38,356 bases of DNA, taken from contig PXRT01000001.1 in the NCBI GenBank assembly GCA_003020925.1, positions 64,348 to 102,703 of the forward strand, written 5' to 3'. Source of the DNA: Halobacteriales archaeon QS_6_64_34. GTDB lineage: Archaea > Halobacteriota > Halobacteria > Halobacteriales > Haloarculaceae. The translations under genes were made by a program, and so were the position numbers. Under the pieces are notes generated by a model that saw only the letters and a list, made by a program, of their open reading frames with translations, searched no databases and was not told the origin of the DNA. Positions 24,484 through 33,496 of the stretch are shown in pieces (positions within the stretch are counted from its first letter, which is position 1; each line of letters opens with the position of its first letter).

Positions 24484-25842
24484 ATGCACGTGTTCGGGTC
24501 GAGCGGTGTCCGGGGGGTCGCCGGCGAGGAGCTAACGCCAGGGGACGCCATGCAGGTCGCACAGGCCGCCGGGAGCGTGTGGGCCACCGACACCGACCGG
24601 GTCGCCATCGCCCGGGACACCCGCACTACCGGGCGGACCTACGCGAACGCCGCGACGAGTGGCTTCACCGGACTGGGCTATGACGTCGACCGGCTGGGCG
24701 TCGTCCCGACGCCGGGGCTGCAGGCCTACTGCGAGGCCGAGGGGGTCCCGGGGCTGATGGTGACAGGGAGTCACAACCCGCCGGCGTACAACGGTATCAA
24801 GCTGGTCGGCGCCGACGGAGTCGAGCTGAGCCGGGTGAGCTTAGACGCGGTCGAGCGGTCGTTGACGGCGGAGCTGAGCCACGCCACCTGGGACCGGATG
24901 GGGACCGACCGGCGCGTCGAGCGCGCCCGCCGGGACTACAAGGCCGACGTGGTGCAGTCGGTCGACCGCGAGCGCATCGCCGACGCCGACCTCACGGTCG
25001 TCGTCGACCCGGGCCACGGCGCGGGCGCGCTGGTCAGCCCGGCCCTCTTCCGGGAGCTTGGCTGTACGGTCCACACGGTCAACGCCCAGCCCGACGGCCA
25101 CTTCCCGGGCCGGAACCCCGAACCCGTCGCCGCGACGCTCGGTGACCTGCGGAGCTACGTCAGAGCGACCGACGCCGACCTCGGTATCGCCCACGACGGC
25201 GACGGGGACAGAGCGATGTTCGTCGACGAACGGGGCGAACACATCGACGGCAGCGCGGCGTTCGCGGCGCTGGCCGCCGCCGAACTCGGCGCCGACGACG
25301 GTGTCGTCAGCGCGGTCAACGCCTCACAGCGTCTCGTCGACATCGTCGAGGAGGCCGGCGCGACCCTCTCGCTGACCCCCATCGGTTCGACGCACATCGT
25401 CAGCCGCATCAAGGAACTCCAGGCCGGGGGGACCCACGTGGCCATCGCGGGCGAGGGCAACGGCGGCGTCCTCTTTCCGGAGTACCGCATCGCCCGCGAC
25501 GGCGCCTACACCGCCGCCCGCTTCTGTGAGCTACTGGCCGACCGGTCGGCCAGCGAGCTGGTGGCGCCCTACGACGAGTACTACAACGTCCGGCGGAACC
25601 TCCACGTCAAGGGCGAGGCCGTCCGCGAATCGATGCTGTCCGGCATCGAGACCCACGCGACCGAGTCCAGCGCCGACCTCGATACGACCGACGGCTGGCG
25701 GCTGGACTACGGCGACGGCTGGGTGCTGGCCCGCCCATCGGGGACGGAGCCGGTGGTTCGTGTCTACGCCGAGGCCCGGGCGCCCGAACGCGCTGAGGAA
25801 CTCGCCAGCCAGATGGTCCGTGCGGCCGAGCGGGGCGGATAG
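24484..25842 (+). CDS. glmM: Phosphoglucomutase/phosphomannomutase family (GlmM-like)
   Basis: 452 residues with all four domains. The phosphoserine loop is VTGSHNPP with S96, the metal loop DGDGDR at 238-243, the sugar-binding loop GEGNGG at 323-328, and the phosphate-binding loop RPSGTEPVVRVY near 416-427. It interconverts hexose 1- and 6-phosphates. GEGNGG and the overall length fit phosphoglucosamine mutase or the bifunctional archaeal PMM/PGM type. Which sugar is used cannot be settled by eye. It is single, divergent from pyrE. Confidence 0.88.
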   Translation: MHVFGSSGVRGVAGEELTPGDAMQVAQAAGSVWATDTDRVAIARDTRTTGRTYANAATSGFTGLGYDVDRLGVVPTPGLQAYCEAEGVPGLMVTGSHNPPAYNGIKLVGADGVELSRVSLDAVERSLTAELSHATWDRMGTDRRVERARRDYKADVVQSVDRERIADADLTVVVDPGHGAGALVSPALFRELGCTVHTVNAQPDGHFPGRNPEPVAATLGDLRSYVRATDADLGIAHDGDGDRAMFVDERGEHIDGSAAFAALAAAELGADDGVVSAVNASQRLVDIVEEAGATLSLTPIGSTHIVSRIKELQAGGTHVAIAGEGNGGVLFPEYRIARDGAYTAARFCELLADRSASELVAPYDEYYNVRRNLHVKGEAVRESMLSGIETHATESSADLDTTDGWRLDYGDGWVLARPSGTEPVVRVYAEARAPERAEELASQMVRAAERGG

Positions 25843-25968
25843 CGTTCCCGGCGTTTGAGCGGGGAGACGTGTCGACAGGGAATCGCGCTGGGAGACAACA
25901 GCTCGGTCCTGGTGACGCTCCCAATCGGGGCTAAGTTTTAGCAGCCGTGTTGCATGCAGTGCGCGAGT

Positions 25969-26003
25969 CTTCTACGGCACCAGCCCCAAGACTGGGGTAG
26001 AAG
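25969..26003. other. Bipartite hairpin in a convergent intergenic stretch
   Basis: CTTCTAC (25969-25975) pairs with GTAGAAG (25997-26003). Inside, CCCA (25985-25988) pairs with TGGG (25993-25996). It lies between the 3' ends of the mutase and lipoprotein genes. A TATA-like TTATATATT is nearby at about 26049. It may be a terminator or part of a small RNA; nothing else supports either. Confidence 0.3.
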
Positions 26004-26088
26004 AGTTGGTCAGTAAAAACACACAGTCACTGCACCGGCCATCTCGCCTTATATATTGATTTGAACCGACAGACCAGGTGGCCCACCA

Positions 26089-27114
26089 CTACGCCGAACC
26101 GCCCGCACTTGTCGTAACCCGATAGTAATCTCCCCGGAACTCGTAGGTGCGGGCATCCTCGAGTCCGAATGGCGGGATCCCACTATTGAACTCCTCCAGC
26201 TGGACCCGGGCGGCCTCGTATTCCAGGCTCAGTGCGATAGCGTCGCGCAGCTGATCGTCGCGTACGACTTGCTCGATGATGACCTCCTCTGTATCGGGCT
26301 CGGAGTCGTCGATCCGTTCAAGAATGTACGCGTCACGTTCGTCCTCACTGTCGTCGGCCTCACCTCGGGTCGACCGTGCGACCAGTGTCTCGCCGTCCCA
26401 CTCCGTCTCGGCGATGGCAGCTGTCGGGGTCAACTGCAGTGGATCGGCTTGCAAATCGAAGCTTGCCGCGAGCGCAATTGGCTCCTCGTAAGAACCTGCT
26501 TCGAACCACCCATCGGTTGCAAACGCATAGTGCCCGCCGCCGAGCCCATCGACTGGGAGTGATTCCGTATCTTGGACTATCTCAATGGCAGCGCCATCGC
26601 TGACGCTACCAGTCGTAACGGTTAGTGTCCAGGTGTGGGCCTCGCCGTCAGCCAATGGTGTCTGTAGTTGTGGCGTCGCCCGAGGCATGATATAGTACCA
26701 GTCGCCATCGACTCGCTTGTACAGTTGCCAGTTATAGAAGTTCGTCTCGAACCGCTGTCCACTCTGGTTTCGGAGCGTGAAATCAGTAGGTTGATCGGGC
26801 TGGACTTTCTGGGTTTCTGGATCGAGGACGACTGGCATCGCCTGGGGGTCGACTGCCTCGTAGCAGACGACCTGAGCGGCGTCATCGAATGGTGGACATG
26901 CGTCTGAGGCAGTGTCATGGGGGAACTCCGGCACCGATTGGGTAGATTCGGTTGACTCTGGCACCGATTGGGTAGATTCGGTTGGAGAGGTGGCACCGCC
27001 CGTTGCCGTCACCCTCGTGTTCGATTCGTCCGGGTCAGCTGTACAGCCGGCGAGCAGCGCGCCCCCAGCTACGGAGAGGCCCGATAGAACCTGTCGTCGG
27101 GATGGCTTGGCCAT
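26089..27114 (-). CDS. Tat-exported lipoprotein, function unknown
   Basis: 341 residues from MAKPSRRQVL. The twin-arginine signal has RR at 6-7, a hydrophobic core, and the lipobox LAGC with C24 as the likely lipid-modified residue, so it should be anchored outside the cytoplasmic membrane. Residues about 35-65 form a Ser/Thr/Glu-rich linker with a duplicated 10-residue unit. About 85-170 looks like a beta-sandwich (FTLRNQSGQRFETNFYNWQLYK ... HTWTLTV pattern), like Ig-type folds of secreted haloarchaeal proteins. The rest is acidic and unrecognised. The gene is lower in GC than its neighbours. Confidence 0.85.
   Translation of the reverse strand: MAKPSRRQVLSGLSVAGGALLAGCTADPDESNTRVTATGGATSPTESTQSVPESTESTQSVPEFPHDTASDACPPFDDAAQVVCYEAVDPQAMPVVLDPETQKVQPDQPTDFTLRNQSGQRFETNFYNWQLYKRVDGDWYYIMPRATPQLQTPLADGEAHTWTLTVTTGSVSDGAAIEIVQDTESLPVDGLGGGHYAFATDGWFEAGSYEEPIALAASFDLQADPLQLTPTAAIAETEWDGETLVARSTRGEADDSEDERDAYILERIDDSEPDTEEVIIEQVVRDDQLRDAIALSLEYEAARVQLEEFNSGIPPFGLEDARTYEFRGDYYRVTTSAGGSA
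26930..26984 (-). repeat. 30-base tandem duplication in the lipoprotein linker
   Basis: 25 identical bases occur at 26930-26954 and 26960-26984, period 30. It keeps the reading frame and doubles a STQSVPE-type unit. Confidence 0.9.
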
Positions 27115-27269
27115 GTAGGTTTGTTCCAGAGAAATTAATGTATGTTTTGTGTCTGTACAGGATTGCAAGACACGCGTTCACACTGCGTGGTTGGTTCAGT
27201 CAGAAGTACCTGAAACCAATGACGGCGTTGTGCTGATTCCACACTCCGTATGCAGCATCCAGTTCAGAA

Positions 27270-28382
27270 CTACAGCGCGTCGTACTCCGCCAGCGCGTCC
27301 TCGATAGCGGCTTTCTCCTCGCGAGCGGCCTGTAGTTCCTCCGCAACGGCCCCGCTCGCCAGGCGCTCGCGCTCGTCAGTATCGAGTTCCACACGGGCGA
27401 GCGCGCTCTCCCGCAGTCGCTTGTAGTCCTCGCGGCGGGCGAGTTCGCGCACGTCACGCAGTGTCTCGACCACCGCGTCGGCGGCAAACGAGGACAGCAC
27501 CGACCGGTACTCGCGGACGAGCCACGGGAGGTGGTCGGCCGGCGGCGGCGGCCAGCCCACGGTCAGGGGCTCGGCGTCGAGCGTCCGGAGGTAGGTCCGC
27601 CGGGTGCCGACGGCCCGTTTGAGCGCCGCAGTGTCGTCGACGTAGTGGTCGAGCTTCGAGGCGGAGTAGTCGGCGTATTCGAGCAGTTTCGGTATCGTCT
27701 CGGTGCCGGCGTCGTAGCGCTCGACGTAGCCCAGCAGGTCCTCTGGCGGCGACTGGAACTCCACCAGCGGGTACGCATCGGCCCGGGAGACGGCCGACAG
27801 CACCTCACGGGCCGGCGCCGACGACCGGAACTCACGAAACGCCTCGCGAACGCGCTCGTCGTAGGTCTCGATTGGCTCGCTGAGTCGGTCGACCGGCGCC
27901 TCGAGGTCGGCTTCGCCCAGCCGCTGGAGCCGTTCCAACTCCCCGATTCGGTCGCCCAGTTCGTCCAGCCGCTTGCGGGCCTCCCGGCGGGCCTCCCGAT
28001 AGCGCTCGCGGGCGAGTTCCCACTCGTCCAGTCGGTCGACCACGTCGCCGACAGGCTCGAGTTTGCGCCGAGCGGTCTCGAAGTCGGACTCGCTGAGCCG
28101 TCGCTGCTGAAGGTAGTCGTCAACGGCTTCGAACGTCTCCGTCTCGGGGAGGTCGTCGTCTAAGTCGTCGGTCAGCTCCGCGACTCGGCCCTCGAACTCG
28201 GTGAACGCCTTGAAGTTGCCGCTGCCGGTGGCGGTGTCCTCGTAGCGGTCCAGCAGGTCGTGTAGCTCCCGGTAGCGCTCGCGACAGCGGCGGAGGTCGG
28301 CCTCGCCGACGGCCTCGACCCGGTCTCGGGCCTGCCGGCGCTGCCTGGCGGCGTCCCGGAGCCGCTGTGGGGCGTCGGTCAT
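27270..28382 (-). CDS. Coiled-coil protein (DUF7118-like)
   Basis: 370 residues, largely charged helices. Strong coiled-coil stretches lie at about 1-50, 110-160 and 310-365, rich in Arg/Glu with heptad-like Leu. There is no signal or membrane segment, so it is cytoplasmic. Its ATG overlaps the TGA of hisI (TGATG), so it is probably translated with it. It resembles a haloarchaeal family of unknown function (DUF7118, named from memory). A histidine-pathway role is not implied by the sequence. Confidence 0.78.
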   Translation of the reverse strand: MTDAPQRLRDAARQRRQARDRVEAVGEADLRRCRERYRELHDLLDRYEDTATGSGNFKAFTEFEGRVAELTDDLDDDLPETETFEAVDDYLQQRRLSESDFETARRKLEPVGDVVDRLDEWELARERYREARREARKRLDELGDRIGELERLQRLGEADLEAPVDRLSEPIETYDERVREAFREFRSSAPAREVLSAVSRADAYPLVEFQSPPEDLLGYVERYDAGTETIPKLLEYADYSASKLDHYVDDTAALKRAVGTRRTYLRTLDAEPLTVGWPPPPADHLPWLVREYRSVLSSFAADAVVETLRDVRELARREDYKRLRESALARVELDTDERERLASGAVAEELQAAREEKAAIEDALAEYDAL

Positions 28383-28744
28383 CAGTAGACGTCGTCGGGG
28401 TCAAACACCCGCTCGCCGACGGCCTCGCCGTCGAGGGTCCGGTGGAAACAGGACTCGTAGCCGGTGTGACAGGCCCCGCCGGTCTGGTCGATGCGATACA
28501 GCAGGGCGTCGCCGTCACAGTCGACCCGTACCTCCTCGATTGCCTGTGTGTGGCCGCTGGTCCCGCCTTTCTTCCAGAGTTCGTCCCGGCTGCGGGAGTA
28601 GTAGTGGGCATAGCCCGTCTCGCGCGTCTTTTCGAGGGCCGCTTCGGTGACGTAGGCGAGCATCAACACGTCGCCGGACTCGGCGTCCTGGGCGACCGCC
28701 GGGATGTACTCGTTGTCGTCGAAAGCGAGGGAAACGTCGGTCAT
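28382..28744 (-). CDS. hisI: Phosphoribosyl-AMP cyclohydrolase
   Basis: 120 residues. It catalyses the third step of histidine synthesis, opening the adenine ring of PR-AMP. The zinc and magnesium residues are in DCDGD (75-79, with C76) and CHTGYESC (C92 and C99). The substrate stretch [18 protein letters not shown] is at 48-65. It is a stand-alone HisI without the HisE domain, as is usual in archaea. It is followed by the overlapping coiled-coil gene. Confidence 0.96.
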   Translation of the reverse strand: MTDVSLAFDDNEYIPAVAQDAESGDVLMLAYVTEAALEKTRETGYAHYYSRSRDELWKKGGTSGHTQAIEEVRVDCDGDALLYRIDQTGGACHTGYESCFHRTLDGEAVGERVFDPDDVY

Positions 28745-28817
28745 GGTTCGAGCGTCGTCTGTCCCGAAGATAGGTCTTTTGCACGGCTGCGTGCCGACAC
28801 GGCCACGCAAATCCGTC

Positions 28818-29888
28818 TCACGCGAACCCGAGCGACGCGAGCAGCGCGTACAGCACGTCGCCGTAGACGAGCGACGCGGCCAGGCCGACGAACATCGGGA
28901 CGAGGAAGGGAATCCCCGGCGACACCCACACCTCGTCGGTGTCGGTGAGCAGCTCCAGCCCCGCCCGCAAGGTCTCGGCGTCGGTGCCGTAGGCCGACCC
29001 CTCGATGTCCTCAAGGAACCGCTCGGCGCCCCAGGGGTCGGCCGTGCCGGCCGTGCCGAACCGGTCGGCAGTGCCCCCGGCGGGGACGCCCCCGTCAGAG
29101 CGACGCTCTGCCGAGGAACTGCTCGTGTCACTCGCCTCGCCGCCATCCGTCGCGAACGAGCCATCTCCCGGCGGGTTCGGCTCCTCGGGCAGTGAGTCCG
29201 GGTTCCGGTAGGTGGTCGGGTCGGCCCGGAGGGCCGCCAGGCTGGCACCGCGCCACTGGAGGTACATACGGAGCGCGTCGAGGTCGAGCCCCGAGCGTGT
29301 GAATCCGTCTGGCGCCTCCAGCAGGCGGCCGTACTCCTCGGTGAGACGGTCGACGGCCACCGGCTTGCCCAGGAACATCGCCCAGGCGAACCGGCCGCGA
29401 ACGAGGTTGCCGACCGCGACACCCAGCGGGTAGACCACCCCCGCGAGCACGGTGTTCGAGAGGATAGTCAGCGAGAAGACGCCGATGCGGGACGGTTCCA
29501 GAGGCAGGGCCGCGCCAGTCAGATAGTAGGTCGGATAGACCGGAAAGAGCACGGCGACGAGCATGAACGCCTTGGCGTCGGCACCGCCGAAGCCGCCGAT
29601 GAGCCAGAAGCCGTAGGCGAGCGGGGCGACAAACCCCAGGCTGATAGCGACACGGATGAAATACAGGCGGTCAGGCGTCGGCCCTGCCGGCCGGCCGACG
29701 GCCCCGCCGTTGACGACGGCGTAGGTGTCCCAGAGCAACAGGACGACGGCCAGTGCGGCCAGTGGAAGCCACGTCTTGTTGGGGACGCGGCGGGTCTCGA
29801 CATCACGGTAGGCTGCCCAGCCGAACACGGGGACAGCGAGCAGTCGCAACAGGTCCGGTATCGACCCCAGCACGACTCCCCATCTCAC
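28818..29888 (-). CDS. Prepilin peptidase (A24 family, PibD-like)
   Basis: 356 residues. It is an aspartyl membrane protease that removes signal peptides of type IV pilins and archaellins. The two catalytic aspartates are D29 ([13 protein letters not shown]) and D104 ([10 protein letters not shown], the GxGD-type motif). Six or more hydrophobic helices are visible at both ends. A polar loop of about 150 residues (175-320), rich in Ser/Gly/Asp, is inserted before the last helices, as in other haloarchaeal members. No pilin genes are nearby. Confidence 0.9.
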   Translation of the reverse strand: MRWGVVLGSIPDLLRLLAVPVFGWAAYRDVETRRVPNKTWLPLAALAVVLLLWDTYAVVNGGAVGRPAGPTPDRLYFIRVAISLGFVAPLAYGFWLIGGFGGADAKAFMLVAVLFPVYPTYYLTGAALPLEPSRIGVFSLTILSNTVLAGVVYPLGVAVGNLVRGRFAWAMFLGKPVAVDRLTEEYGRLLEAPDGFTRSGLDLDALRMYLQWRGASLAALRADPTTYRNPDSLPEEPNPPGDGSFATDGGEASDTSSSSAERRSDGGVPAGGTADRFGTAGTADPWGAERFLEDIEGSAYGTDAETLRAGLELLTDTDEVWVSPGIPFLVPMFVGLAASLVYGDVLYALLASLGFA

Positions 29889-30110
29889 GTCGATTGCCCT
29901 AATGGTTCCGGTCGGAGCGGCCGTTCCGTCGACTCGCCGTCTCGAATCACAAGCGTGGGGGAACTACAGCATCGTACATCAATGTTCCCGGTAGATTGAT
30001 TATCATAGCTTGATGTTGGAATCTGTATGAGCAGGAAACAGGTTCGGAGTAAGCGAGAGGTCGGTAGAACTGACAGCGGGAACAAACAGCGTATATCTAC
30101 CACGGCGGGC

Positions 30111-30117
30111 GGAGGTG
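30111..30117 (+). promoter_or_regulatory. Strong Shine-Dalgarno site
   Basis: GGAGGTG, fully complementary to the 16S 3' end, seven bases before the ATG at 30125. Such a clear site is unusual where most transcripts are leaderless, and it fixes this start. Confidence 0.7.
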
Positions 30118-30124
30118 TCTGAGC

Positions 30125-30844
30125 ATGGGTATCGAGAACCCGACGCCGACCCAGCAGTACGTCCTCGACCTGCTCGACTCGGAGCCGGGAATGTCGAACG
30201 CCGACATCGCCGAGGAAACGGGGACACACACGGCGCTGGTCCGGGACCTCCGGAAGGCAAAGCACGCTGCTGTGGAAAGCGACGACGATGGGAGTCCGGG
30301 GAAACTCTCCTCGCGGACGCGAGTCCTCGACAGCCTCTCCGGGACGCAGGCGGCCGTCCTCCAACGAGTGGCACAGGACCCCGACCTGTCGAACGCGGAC
30401 CTGGCCGAGGCGGTCGGAACCCATACCGCCCTGGTCCGGGACCTCCGCAGCGACGTCCAGGCGGAGGTGCTGGCCCACACGCTGGGGAACCCGGACGCGA
30501 CGAACGCCGAAATCGCCGAGCAGCTGGGAACGCTCACCGCAGTCGTCAGGGACGCCCGGAGCGGGCTCGAGGCGGAGATTCTCGAGCAGTCGGTGCGAAA
30601 TCCCGAGCTGTCGAACGCCGAGCTGGCCGAGGAGCTAGGGGTCCACATCGCCACCGTCAGGGACGCGCGGGCGACCTACGCTGACGGCATCGAGGACATC
30701 GACCTGACGGCAAGCGACGACGGGGCGACTGTGGCGGCCGAGCCCGCGACGGCCGACGGCGGGTCGGAGATGGGGCCCGAGGCAATCGTCGCGGTGCTGG
30801 TGGGCGCGTTGTTGCTAGTCGCGGTCGTCCTGCTGTTGGTGTAG
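30125..30844 (+). CDS. Tail-anchored protein with four helix-turn-helix repeats
   Basis: 239 residues. Four similar units lie at about 24-44, 89-109, 126-146 and 163-183. They share the pattern (S/T)NA(D/E)(I/L)AE..G......VRD.R, which reads like the recognition part of a winged or Lrp/MarR-type helix-turn-helix. A linker of about 35 acidic/Ala residues follows. The last 21 residues (219-239) are purely hydrophobic, so the chain should be anchored in the membrane by its C-terminus with the repeats in the cytoplasm. It may tether DNA or another partner to the membrane. No family is recognised. Confidence 0.8.
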   Translation: MGIENPTPTQQYVLDLLDSEPGMSNADIAEETGTHTALVRDLRKAKHAAVESDDDGSPGKLSSRTRVLDSLSGTQAAVLQRVAQDPDLSNADLAEAVGTHTALVRDLRSDVQAEVLAHTLGNPDATNAEIAEQLGTLTAVVRDARSGLEAEILEQSVRNPELSNAELAEELGVHIATVRDARATYADGIEDIDLTASDDGATVAAEPATADGGSEMGPEAIVAVLVGALLLVAVVLLLV

Positions 30845-30926
30845 GGGTCCAGCAGCTGGCGGCCGTGAGAAGACGGGAACGGGCGTTCCCGAAAAGCGCG
30901 CGTTCAGTGAACGCACGTGTCTGTGT

Positions 30927-31316
30927 TTATATGACGCGGTTCTGCAGGTAGTCGAGGTGCTTGGCGTTGTAGACGATTCTGACCTCGTCGGCGTCCGGGC
31001 TGCCGATGCAGGTCAGTCGGACGTTCTTCTCTTCGACTTCCTCGTCGCTGAGAATCTGCTGCATGTCCATATCGATTTCGCCTTCGAGGACGATGGCGGC
31101 ACAGTTCGCACAGGCGCCGGCGCGACACGAGAAGGGCCAGTCGTAGCCCTGTGCCTCCGCCGCCTCGAGGATGTACTCGCCCTCGTTGACGTCCAGCGAG
31201 CCGTGGTCCTCGGCGTCGAGGTCTAGGTCTGTGGCCTCACTGAAGACGTCGTCGTCGTACATGTCCCAGCCGTTGTCGTCCACTACTTCGTAGTTTAGGT
31301 ACTCTACCGTGGGCAT
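30927..31316 (-). CDS. Halobacterial [2Fe-2S] ferredoxin
   Basis: 129 residues, the known size for halobacterial plant-type ferredoxins. Cluster cysteines are C64, C69, C72 and C103 ([10 protein letters not shown] ... LTC). The acidic N-terminal insertion (about 10-45) is the hallmark of the halophilic form. It carries electrons for 2-oxoacid:ferredoxin oxidoreductases. The start [10 protein letters not shown] is the family start; the longer frame to 31361 is not needed. Confidence 0.97.
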   Translation of the reverse strand: MPTVEYLNYEVVDDNGWDMYDDDVFSEATDLDLDAEDHGSLDVNEGEYILEAAEAQGYDWPFSCRAGACANCAAIVLEGEIDMDMQQILSDEEVEEKNVRLTCIGSPDADEVRIVYNAKHLDYLQNRVI

Positions 31317-31397
31317 CATAGCCAGGTTCGAACCCCGACTTGTTAGACTTTGCCCTTTCAACAGCCCGGATGTACAATTGTGGCAGTTACAGCGGTG

Positions 31398-32603
31398 TCA
31401 GAACACCGGAACGAAGCGAAAGACGAGATATGCGGCGACGGTCGCGATGGAGGGGACGACGTTCTGGAGGAAGATGACCCGGGCGGTGGTCGCTGGTTCG
31501 AACAGGTCCGAGGCCTTCGGGAGGTCCTCGCTGGACTCCTCGCCGATTGGCTCGGTCTCTTTCGGTTCGGGCGTCCCTTTCTTCCCGCCGACGGTCGGGG
31601 CGTCCTCGGCGTCGGCAGTCAGCGCGCCGACGGAGACGTCGGGGGTGTCCTTGCCGGTGACGGTCTCGGAGAGACGCGTCATTCGGGTCGCCCGGCCCCA
31701 GCCCAGCCCGACGATGCTCATGGTGGCGATGATGACGAAGCTGGCGGGGATGCCAAGCGCCGACAGGAAGGTGACGATAGTCGAGGCGACCGTCGCGACG
31801 ACGATGGCGGCTACTAGCGGGAGGTCGGTGAGGTCGTTGCCGACGGTGTCCATCGTCCGGCGGGCGATAGTGAACGCGCCCAGCCCGATAGCGGCCCCGC
31901 CCAGCACGATGGCCGGATAGAGGTCCAGCGAGCCGTTACCCACCAGCGGCGCGACGGCGTTGGCGACGTTGCTGGCACCCGCCGAAAAGCCCATGTAACA
32001 GCCGATGCCGATGACGACGGCCGTCCCCACGAACTCGCGTTGGGTCGTGTTCTCGCCCAGCGAGGGGCGGGGAATCGGCCCCGAGCGGTCGAAATCGAGC
32101 AGGGCCCCCTCGCTCTGGGAGACCGCGAACCACGCGACCAGCTTCGGGTAGAAGTACCGCCCGATGACGCCGCTGACCCAGAACGCGATGATGGGCGAGA
32201 AGAGCCACCAGACGATGATTTCCAGCATCAGCCCGGCGTTGAGCGTCCCGCGAGCGAGCCCGAGGCCGGCGATAGCGCCGACGGCCGTCATCGACGTCGA
32301 GGCGGGCACGCCGACGACGTTCGAGAGAAACAGGGCGACGCCGATAAAGAACAGCACGACGATGCTGGTAAGCGGCGAGAACTGCGTGGCCACGAGGTTG
32401 CTCCCGAGGTTCGTGACGACGGCGGGGCCGACAAGGAGCCCGCCAGCCATCGCGAACACCGTCATCAGTGCCGCCGCCGAGAGCTTCGAGAGCGTGTTCG
32501 ACCCGACGGCCGGACCGAAGGCGACCCCCGTCGAGGAGCCCCCGATGTTGAATCCGACGAAGATAGCGACGACAACCCCCAGCGCGAAGAGAACCTCGAC
32601 CAT
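31398..32603 (-). CDS. PiT-family inorganic phosphate transporter
   Basis: 401 residues with about ten membrane helices in two inverted halves. The paired family motifs are GFNIGGSSTGVAFGPAVGS near 17-35 and GFSAGASNVANAVAPLVG near 203-220, where other members have G-A-N-D. A cytoplasmic acidic loop (about 310-370, EPKETEPIGEES) precedes the last helix. It should take up phosphate with Na+ or H+. No PhoU-like gene is adjacent. It is divergent from hisA. Confidence 0.9.
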   Translation of the reverse strand: MVEVLFALGVVVAIFVGFNIGGSSTGVAFGPAVGSNTLSKLSAAALMTVFAMAGGLLVGPAVVTNLGSNLVATQFSPLTSIVVLFFIGVALFLSNVVGVPASTSMTAVGAIAGLGLARGTLNAGLMLEIIVWWLFSPIIAFWVSGVIGRYFYPKLVAWFAVSQSEGALLDFDRSGPIPRPSLGENTTQREFVGTAVVIGIGCYMGFSAGASNVANAVAPLVGNGSLDLYPAIVLGGAAIGLGAFTIARRTMDTVGNDLTDLPLVAAIVVATVASTIVTFLSALGIPASFVIIATMSIVGLGWGRATRMTRLSETVTGKDTPDVSVGALTADAEDAPTVGGKKGTPEPKETEPIGEESSEDLPKASDLFEPATTARVIFLQNVVPSIATVAAYLVFRFVPVF

Positions 32604-32761
32604 ACAGGCTGGAGGCCATGAGACCGTTAAAGATTACCGTCTTAGTGCTCGCGACGTCCTCGTTCGTCCGTTCGAGTACGTTCGCGAGCACGAGAAACTG
32701 GAGGAGGCCGGTAAGCCTGCGGACCGACACCCTTTCGACGCGGCCCGCCCCAGCCACAGCC

Positions 32762-33496
32762 ATGTTTCCCACCTTCGAGGTCGTTCCGGCGGTCGATATG
32801 CAGGACGGACAGGTCGTCCAGCTGGTCGGCGGCGAGCGCGGCACCGAAAAGACCTACGGCGACCCGGTGGCGGCGGCCGAGCGATGGGTCGACGCCGGCG
32901 CCCGGACCCTCCACCTTGTCGACCTCGACGGGGCCTTCGAGGGCGAGCGAGCCAACGCCGACGCCATCGACGCGGTGCTGTCGGCGGTCGACGGGGATAT
33001 CGATGTCCAACTCGGCGGGGGTATCCGCACCGCCGAGGACGCCGTCTCGCTTTTAGAGCGGGGCGTCGACCGCGTGATTCTGGGCACGGCGGCCGTCGAG
33101 AACCCCGACATCGTCGCCGAGATAAGCGAGACACACCCCGATAGCGTCCTCGTCAGTCTCGACGCGAAAGCCGGGGAGGTCGTCGTCTCGGGGTGGACCG
33201 AAGGCACGGGATTAGACCCGGCCGAGGCCGCCGACCGGTACGCCGACCTGGGCGCGGCCGGAATCCTGTTTACCGACGTCGACGTCGAGGGCCAGCTAGA
33301 GGGCGTCCGAACCGACCCCGTCGAACGGCTGGTCGAGGCCGTCGACATCCCCGTCATTGCCAGCGGCGGCGTGGCGACAATCGACGACGTGCTGGCCCTC
33401 GAAGACGCGGGCGCGGCGGCCGTCGTCGTCGGCAGCGCGCTATACGAGGGGGCGTTCACGCTCGAATCGGCACAGCGTGCCGTTGACGAGCGGTAG
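32762..33496 (+). CDS. hisA: Phosphoribosylformimino-5-aminoimidazole carboxamide ribotide isomerase
   Basis: 244 residues, a (beta/alpha)8 barrel of histidine synthesis catalysing an Amadori-type isomerisation. VPAVDMQDGQVVQL near 8-21 holds the first catalytic Asp. LHLVDLDGAF, QLGGGIRT, FTDVDVEGQLEG (second catalytic Asp) and IPVIASGGVAT with VVVGSALYEG form the two phosphate sites. The ATG at 32762 is preferred over 32618. The MFS gene follows with no gap. Confidence 0.96.
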   Translation: MFPTFEVVPAVDMQDGQVVQLVGGERGTEKTYGDPVAAAERWVDAGARTLHLVDLDGAFEGERANADAIDAVLSAVDGDIDVQLGGGIRTAEDAVSLLERGVDRVILGTAAVENPDIVAEISETHPDSVLVSLDAKAGEVVVSGWTEGTGLDPAEAADRYADLGAAGILFTDVDVEGQLEGVRTDPVERLVEAVDIPVIASGGVATIDDVLALEDAGAAAVVVGSALYEGAFTLESAQRAVDER

